Assembly (NCBI RefSeq): GCF_008831285.2
Contig: NC_045141.1
Span: 26,525,315-26,589,314 of the forward strand
Length of the DNA stretch: 64,000 nucleotides
Direction: 5' to 3'
Source: Nymphaea colorata
Lineage: Eukaryota; Streptophyta; Magnoliopsida; Nymphaeales; Nymphaeaceae
Below are positions 57,401 through 64,000 of this stretch, in pieces. Positions within the stretch are counted from its first letter, which is position 1, and the number at the start of each line of letters is the position of its first letter. The position numbers and the translations under genes were made by a program. The notes under the pieces were generated by a model. The model had not been told where the DNA came from. It saw nothing but the letters and a program-made list of their open reading frames with translations, and searched no databases.

Positions 57401-60400
57401 TTTGCACAATCATCTACTTGCAACTTGTTTTGTTGATTCTGATTCATTGTCCCTCTTTACTTGAACTTCCTTCTCAGGCTGCTCGTGCTTTGGCTAATTT
57501 GGCTGCACATGGGGACAGCAATGGTAATAATGCTGCTGTCGGACAGGAGGCAGGTGCTCTTGAAGCCCTGGTACAGCTCACTTGTTCTAACCATGAAGGT
57601 GTAAGGTAAAACATCAACTGCACGTCTAAAATTCAATTCTTGTTCCCTTTTTGAGCTTGAATTGAAACCATAGTCTCAAACATCATTCTTGGTAAGTTTT
57701 TCCTTAATCCTTTTTTCTAAATTCTAAATCATGTTTTTTCTCAGGGAAATTTCAAAATTTCAGACAATTTTAAAATATGGAAGATAGATTAAACAAATTA
57801 TAAAATTATGGGTCCTGTATTTTTTCTTAGAAAAACATTGGCAAACATACAGAAAAGCTTTTTAAAATATAAAAGAAACAAATAATAAAAAACATATATT
57901 TAAAATATGCACTTTTCTTAAAAGGGAGATATTGAGATATCATCAAGACAATGTGACAATGTTTAATTTTCTAATAATATTTTGACGATATTGCAACGGT
58001 TTGCCTGACAATATCAGCCAATTTCAAAATGCTGAAAATATTGTGATATTTTCAAATTTCGTTGATATTTGTGACCATCATTGGAATGTCTTCCTGTCAT
58101 CATATTTCTAATGATTGAGATGGTTGACTGTAAGGGTTAGGAAACCAAAAAGGCTTTTCTTCTTTATTAAATGCCTCTTCTTCCAGGATCGATATGCAAT
58201 TAATGTTTGCTGTTTGTAATATATTATTTGTCCAACTCCTATGCTTAAAGTGTTCTTCCATTCATGGATATATATCTACTTTAAGAACTTCTGTAGTAAT
58301 TATTCTGCAAAAGATTATTCTCAGCATTTTACAATAGCTATGCAGAAAATTTCTAAACTTATTCTTCCCTTTCCTCTTTTCTTAAAACTCGGTTTTGGAT
58401 CCAATGGCCTCATATTTAGGTCTGCATTTTGCATTCTGAGGTACTGTATTTTATGAATTAAATCAAGGTTGTTGATTACAGTTTTATGCATGTGTTTATA
58501 TGTGTGTGTTTTTATGTGTGGGTGCTTGTTTGTGTATGATTGTGGTTGCATATTTTATTGGGAGATGGTTGCTTCATTTATTTTTTGCTATATTTTGATG
58601 CTTTTGACTTGCAACAGACAAGAGGCTGCTGGTGCTTTGTGGAACTTGTCATTTGATGATAGAAATAGAGAAGCAATTGCAGCTTCAGGTGGTGTGGAGG
58701 CCTTGGTATGTTCTCTTTCTCACATTGGTTCCTGGTCCATGCTGTTTCCAATGGAATGTATATCTCTTTGTTATCTTTCGTGGTTAAGAAATGCTGCTAT
58801 CCTTTTCCAATTCATAATTACATGCTTGTTTAATGTTTGAAGGAGTAACAAAAACACACTCAGGTTTGAACATAAACAGCCATGATTGGAGCACTTCTCC
58901 AACCCGCACTATGAATCAACCTCCTTTCAGGCCGCTTTAATTAATGTGTACACCAAAAATGGGCAATTAATGGAAATTGTTGAAACATGAGCATTTTTCG
59001 TGTTGTTTCACTGAAAGTTGGGTGCCTTGTGACATGCATTCTCTTTCAGTGTTCTTGGTTAGATTTTTCTCTGACCTAGGAGATTATCGCCTTTCTCATG
59101 TGCCATCATGTGTAGTTTGCTGATGTCATGTTTATTGCTTTGTGATTTATAATTATATTTTTACTAATCATAAGCGTGAGTCTATCCCCCTGGCCATAGA
59201 TATATTTAAATTTCCCTTTCAACAGTACTGAGGGATAATAACATTCTGCATGTGTGAATGGGGATTTCACATACAGATACACTTGCTTAGATACTGATGC
59301 TATTCACGCTATTTTGCTTTTACTAGAAGTAATTTTCATTTTTGGGTCTGTGTACATTGTTGTTCATCTTATTGTCACAACTAGTACCGACTTTTTACTT
59401 TCAAGACTGTTTTAAGCATCTTTCTATTGAAAGCTGGAAAGAGTATGATTTATGTGCATTTACTTTGTTCGTCATTCTTACTAGGTTTTGTTTGATTAGG
59501 TGGCTCTGGCACAGACTTGTTCAAATGGTTCTCAAGGCCTTCAAGAAAGAGCTGCTGGTGCATTATGGGGATTATCTGTTTCTGAAGCTAATAGGTGAGC
59601 TGTTTTGAGCTAGAATCCCTCTTTAAGATTTTATATCTTCATGATAACATGATATGTATCTAACCTTACAGTTACCCATTGAGTTGTACATTGTGGTACA
59701 AAAATAAAATAGCAACTATTTATGGACAGCGAGAGAAAGTTATCAAAGATGCTGTATCACCCTCTTCTTTTGAACACAAAAGATGGATGAAACTCTGTTC
59801 TCTTGTTGTTGATCCAGTCTAGTTTACAAATACATTTTGATGTGGTGTGGCCTCTTACATTTTTACTACAGTCTACAGCATGTTTGAACAGAAAATGAGT
59901 TCAGACAGCACTTAGGTGTGGGTGCTTTCAGGAGGGTGCAGTCAGCTGCACCTGACATGGCTGAATTTACACCTGCACCTTCACCCAGTATGTATATATG
60001 TGGGTTTGGTGACCTCCATGAAGAGTGGATGTTACGTAGCTTCTCTGCTTGCTGTATGTATGACACAAGTCTGCTGCTTTATATTCATGCTGCCAATGAC
60101 GCCTCCTGCAGCTAGGATATTTTATCAGCAGAAGTTGAATTTTCTTTATCTTTAACAAAAGTAGTCAATATTCTTGGGCATATTGATTCTCTAACATAAT
60201 CCTTTTTCTTTTTCAGTATTGCTATTGGACAAGAAGGTGGTGTTCCACCACTCATTGCTTTAGCACGCTCTGATGCTGAAGTGAGTATTTTCTATCTGAT
60301 GAATGTATCTTCCTTTTTGAAACATTTTAGTGTTTAATTTACAATGTCTCCTCTATCCTGATGGATGCTTTCAAGTGAAATGTTCATGCAACATATTTTC

Positions 60401-63361
60401 TTGTATGCTACATCAAGTATCTTCACTCTTCAGCTGTAATTAACATGCTTTGTTTTTATATTAGTATGTTTGTTTCAAAAGAAGTTGTCACCTGTTTTTT
60501 CTTTATCTTTTCAGGATGTCCATGAGACTGCTGCAGGTGCACTTTGGAATCTTGCTTTCAACCCTGGCAATGCTCTTAGGATAGTAGAGGAAGGGGGTGT
60601 TCCAGCCCTTGTACACCTCTGTTGTTCTTCTGTGTCAAAAATGGCACGCTTCATGGCTGCACTGGCCCTTGCTTATATGTTTGATGGCAGGTATACCTAT
60701 GCATGGTTATTTTTCATTCTTTTTTTTTAACATAATCTCTGCCAAATTGCTATTCAGACTTGTTTATGCAGTTTTTTTTCATTGGATGGTTTAGGTAGTT
60801 TGTTTTTATTGTTCAAGCTGTTGCCAGGGCAGCGTATCTTCTCAATCAACTTTTTACTAGAGCTTGTGCTTAGCTGGAAATATGTTTTGCAATGAAAATT
60901 GTTTAAGAACTATTTTTTGGTCCAATTCTTTAGATCCTGAATCACACTCACTTTTACGCAATTACATATTCCATGGAACTTTCTCTATTTCAGTGCAACT
61001 TTCTCAATTCCAATGCTACTTCTTTTGGGGCTGATGTATTTTTGTTTATACAGAATGGATGAAGTTGCTTTAATTGGATCATCTGCAGAAGGCGGTTCAA
61101 AGGCAGGAAGCCTGGATGGTGCTAGAAAAATAGCGCTAAAGCATATTGAAGCTTTTATTCAGGCGTTTTATGATCCACCACTATTCTCTGCAGCAGCTGC
61201 ATCCTCAGCTTCAACCTCGTTAGCTCAAGTGGTGGAGGCAGTGCGGATACAGGAAGCAGGCCATCTTAGATGCAGGTTCTTTCTGAGATTCTGTTCAATA
61301 AAGTTGCCGTAGGTGACAAGTTAGTTCTGAGATACTGTATGCTAATCAAGAATGTGGCAATTAAATTTCAAATGAAGTTGGTCAAATCAAAACCTATAAT
61401 AAGCTTTGAAGTTGTGGACTTCTATTGCAAAAGCAGATATTATCTTTATTTATTAATTTATTTTCAACCTTAAATCATTTCATTTTAGTTCTAAGACAAA
61501 TCCAGTATATGTCATAGAGACATCTGTAGGAGTGGCAGGTTTTGCCGTATGCTGTCTAGCCTGAAGCAGATGAGGGAAATACTTACTGGCACATTGGTTG
61601 TTGTGACCTGGTTAATGAATGTCTATATGCAGATTGTGATGGCCTTGCCATCTGAAAGATTATATTTTGGGCAGTGAGTGCCTGCATGCAGCTAGCAACC
61701 TGCCATGATCTGTACCTTTTTAAAAGCAGTTTGGTAAATATGCATAAGCTAAGATTTCTGATTCGCCTTGTAACATCCATAACTTCAATCTAGTCCCCTT
61801 GCAGAATCACTTGTGCATGCTGAGTACATCTATGCTTGAAAATTTTTATGATTGACATATTTGTCTATTTGGCATTGGTGAAGATCGTTCCCTGGCCTCA
61901 GGGTCTGTTTATACGATCTTTCTGTGACATATACACTGATGTGGATGCAGACGTGCATGCCGTGTTCCCACATACTCTGTCTGGATCATATTTATATGTT
62001 TAAGTATAATCCTTTTGATATTTAAAGATCTTGAGAACCCAGTTGTTACCTTTTTATTTATTTTTGTATAATTTAACATGTGGTGTCCACAGGCAATCTT
62101 TCATAGACTTCACATAAAATGAATTCAAATTCTTAACAAGCTGTTGTTACCAAGTCACAGGCACAACCTAACAGGTCCATGTAAATTTGATGCACCTTCT
62201 TGAAATTTTAGTGGAAAAATGCAAGACGAGCACATGGATTTTAATAAACAAGAAACCTAAATTTTGATATTTTCTATGAGCAACATTGATATTGTTTCAA
62301 TCTCATAAAGCATCAAAAAGATGTTCACTAGCACAAGTCTCACAATGAGCATGGCATAGCACGCTTAATCAAGGACTGAGACGGAATGGTGCATTTCCTG
62401 TGCTGCAGTTTTGAATTCCTTGTAATGAAGGTAAACCAAGATGTCTAGAGGTCTGGCTATAGCAGGAGACCCTGTTGGGTGTTTTTTTGTTTTTTCTGAA
62501 TATATATTTATAATGAATAGGTGGTGTTATGAATTCTAAATTGCATTAGTTAACCAGTATAGTGGTTATTTTTCTCCACAGAATCAGGCATTGTATCGGG
62601 TTATCTGCTTCTGTCATGCATTTTTGTTTTGGTTGTATTTCTCCCTTATGGTTATTCTTGAAAAAACCAATCTATGCTTTTCTGGCAGTGGGGCAGAAAT
62701 TGGGAGATTTGTCAGCATGCTGCGGAATGCATCACCTACTTTGAGAGCATGTGCCGCTTTTGCTCTTCTCCAGGTACATACAATGCATCATGTATCTGCT
62801 CAAGAAGACAAAAAGGACAGTTAGACAACTTGGTTAGAGAATATGAGCTCATACTTTGCAACTGAAAATATTTTCCCTAATGCTGGGATGCTCTAGGTTA
62901 ATGTTTTTATAGTGAAATCCCTTTTAAGGTATATTTTGTCGATTAGAGAACTGTCAGCTGTTGATTTGAAATGTGATAAGTCAGTGGTTTACATATTAGT
63001 CGCTAGTTCAATGACTTTTTTCCCCGTAAGTTGGCATTTGATACTTTAAGTCAGGAAGCTTTACCGACCGAGCATGTGGGCTATTTGTTCACTTTTGGTA
63101 GGACTGAGCAAGACTCTTCCCCATCACATCTGATTTATTCTCACCATTGGTTTGATACGGCTCATTTCTTGCTTGCAGTTCACAATTCCTGGCAGCCGAC
63201 ATGCTATGCACCATGCAGGCCTCTTGCACAAGGCTAGTGCGTCCCGTATATTGCGTTCAGCTGCAGCATCAGCAACAGCCCCAGTAGAAGCCAAAATCTT
63301 TGCAAGAATTGTCTTACGCAATCTTGAACATCATCCAATTGACTCATGCAGCTTGACGTGA
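54432..63361 (+). CDS. ARABIDILLO-type F-box and armadillo-repeat protein
   Basis: A nuclear armadillo/beta-catenin-related protein; the Arabidopsis ARABIDILLO pair promotes lateral root development. It may act as the substrate-recognition part of an SCF ubiquitin ligase. Twelve exons in phase: 54432-55877, 56069-56227, 56352-56432, 56544-56675, 57478-57605, 58618-58705, 59500-59594, 60217-60280, 60515-60690, 61054-61275, 62689-62773, 63179-63361. The product is 952 residues. A basic start (MSRRVRRK, possible nuclear signal) leads to an F-box at about 44-88 (DWTSLPDDTVVQIFSCLNYR), leucine-rich repeats to about 300, then armadillo repeats from about 400 on (ERAAGALANLAADDKCSMEV, QEAAGALWNLSFDDRNREAI, ETAAGALWNLAFNPGNALRI) to the end. 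Length is slightly above the usual 920-930. Part of the excess is an exact-length 69-base tandem duplication at residues 321-366. The gene looks complete. Confidence 0.95.
55392..55529 (+). repeat. In-frame 69-base tandem duplication in ARABIDILLO exon 1
   Basis: Two 69-base units, 55392-55460 and 55461-55529, encode LSSLICGLVQQER... and LSSLISGLVQQER..., 23 residues each, both ending in a leucine/tryptophan pair (LFW and LLW). The first 40 or so bases are almost identical; the second halves have diverged. It sits in the linker between the leucine-rich and armadillo regions. Confidence 0.9.
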
Positions 63362-64000
63362 AAGGTGATGAGAAAAACTTGATTCCGGATTGCTTGCTCT
63401 CTTCTTTATGATGGAAGGAAATGTTGGAAAAAGAGAAGTGTCAGGACTGAAGGACGTGCAGTGCATATTATCCTTGAACCACTATTAAGGGGGTGTTTTC
63501 TGGTTAAGATCATTGGGTTTTCTCTTTCTTGGCAATCAGGATAGCATGAAAATGAGAATTTTAAGGCAATTGTGAGGATGACAGATGTGACTTGCAACTT
63601 GCTTTCTGATTGTTACTTCTGTAATGGAATGGGATTGTCACCCCATAAATAGCTGACATATTCATGGTTTATTTATTTATTTAATTTTGCTCACTTTCTG
63701 TAGCCAGATGGTGCTGGATGGCAGCTACCAGTATCTCAGTTTTGTAATTCAGAGTTCGCGTGTGTTTTGAGTACAAACTGTTTCTTATTGCCTTTGACTG
63801 ACTGAATTTTAGAGTCTTAGACTAGCTTTCCATTGATGATATATTTGAAATAAAAAAATCGAGGCTATTGCCTTTTGTTCTCAGACTAAAAGGATCCTTG
63901 AAAGAGATTGCTGTATGGGTGACTCTACCCATCTCTCTTAAGTTCCATTCTGTTTCTGAATTGCTTTCCACGGTCAATTCAAACTCAACACCATTTTGAT
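63362..64000. other. 3' flank of the ARABIDILLO-like gene
   Basis: Probably 3' untranslated sequence for the first 300-500 bases, with several AATAAA-like A/T-rich stretches (for example near 63849). No other gene is seen before the window ends. Confidence 0.5.

Overview
This is a stretch of nuclear DNA from a flowering plant. Every recognisable gene is a plant or general eukaryotic family, coding regions are split by GT-AG introns, and the spacers are AT-rich with long TA runs and small transposon remnants. I see no bacterial, viral or organellar gene set, no rRNA or tRNA gene and no CRISPR array. The species cannot be fixed from the sequence alone. Exon coordinates were assembled by hand from splice signals and reading phase.

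Layout, left to right. (1) 1881-5280 (+): U-box protein with a kinase domain, 5' part missing from the window, with a degraded LTR retroelement before the first visible exon. (2) 5281-11370: spacer with a striking cluster of CACGTG boxes (7506-8877), TA/GA microsatellites and a possible miniature LTR element. (3) 11646-13334 (+): HD-Zip class II transcription factor, 4 exons. (4) 15670-19891 (-): ARPC5, the smallest subunit of the ARP2/3 actin-nucleating complex, 4 exons. An inverted copy of its last exon lies at 14459-14594, and its long third intron holds a copy of part of the PTPMT1-like gene. (5) 22991-24721 (+): intronless DUF761 membrane protein. (6) 28230-34459 (+): PTPMT1-like phosphatidylglycerophosphate phosphatase, 6 exons, with a hAT-like insertion in intron 1. 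(7) 38624-43976 (+): AATF/Bfr2 ribosome-biogenesis factor, 13 exons, N-terminus unresolved. (8) 45289-45746 (-): broken, unrecognised protein-like fragment. (9) 45750-53540: long spacer with a MITE and a transcribed-looking stretch. (10) 54432-63361 (+): ARABIDILLO-type F-box/armadillo-repeat protein, 12 exons, with a 23-residue tandem duplication in exon 1.

The genes are not a functional cluster; they are ordinary neighbours acting in ubiquitination/signalling, transcription, actin, phospholipid synthesis, ribosome assembly and root development. The most unusual biology is local rearrangement around ARPC5 (an inverted last-exon copy that could fold into a hairpin RNA, and a captured PTPMT1 fragment) and the CACGTG cluster 3-4 kb upstream of the HD-Zip II gene. 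I found no clearly new system.
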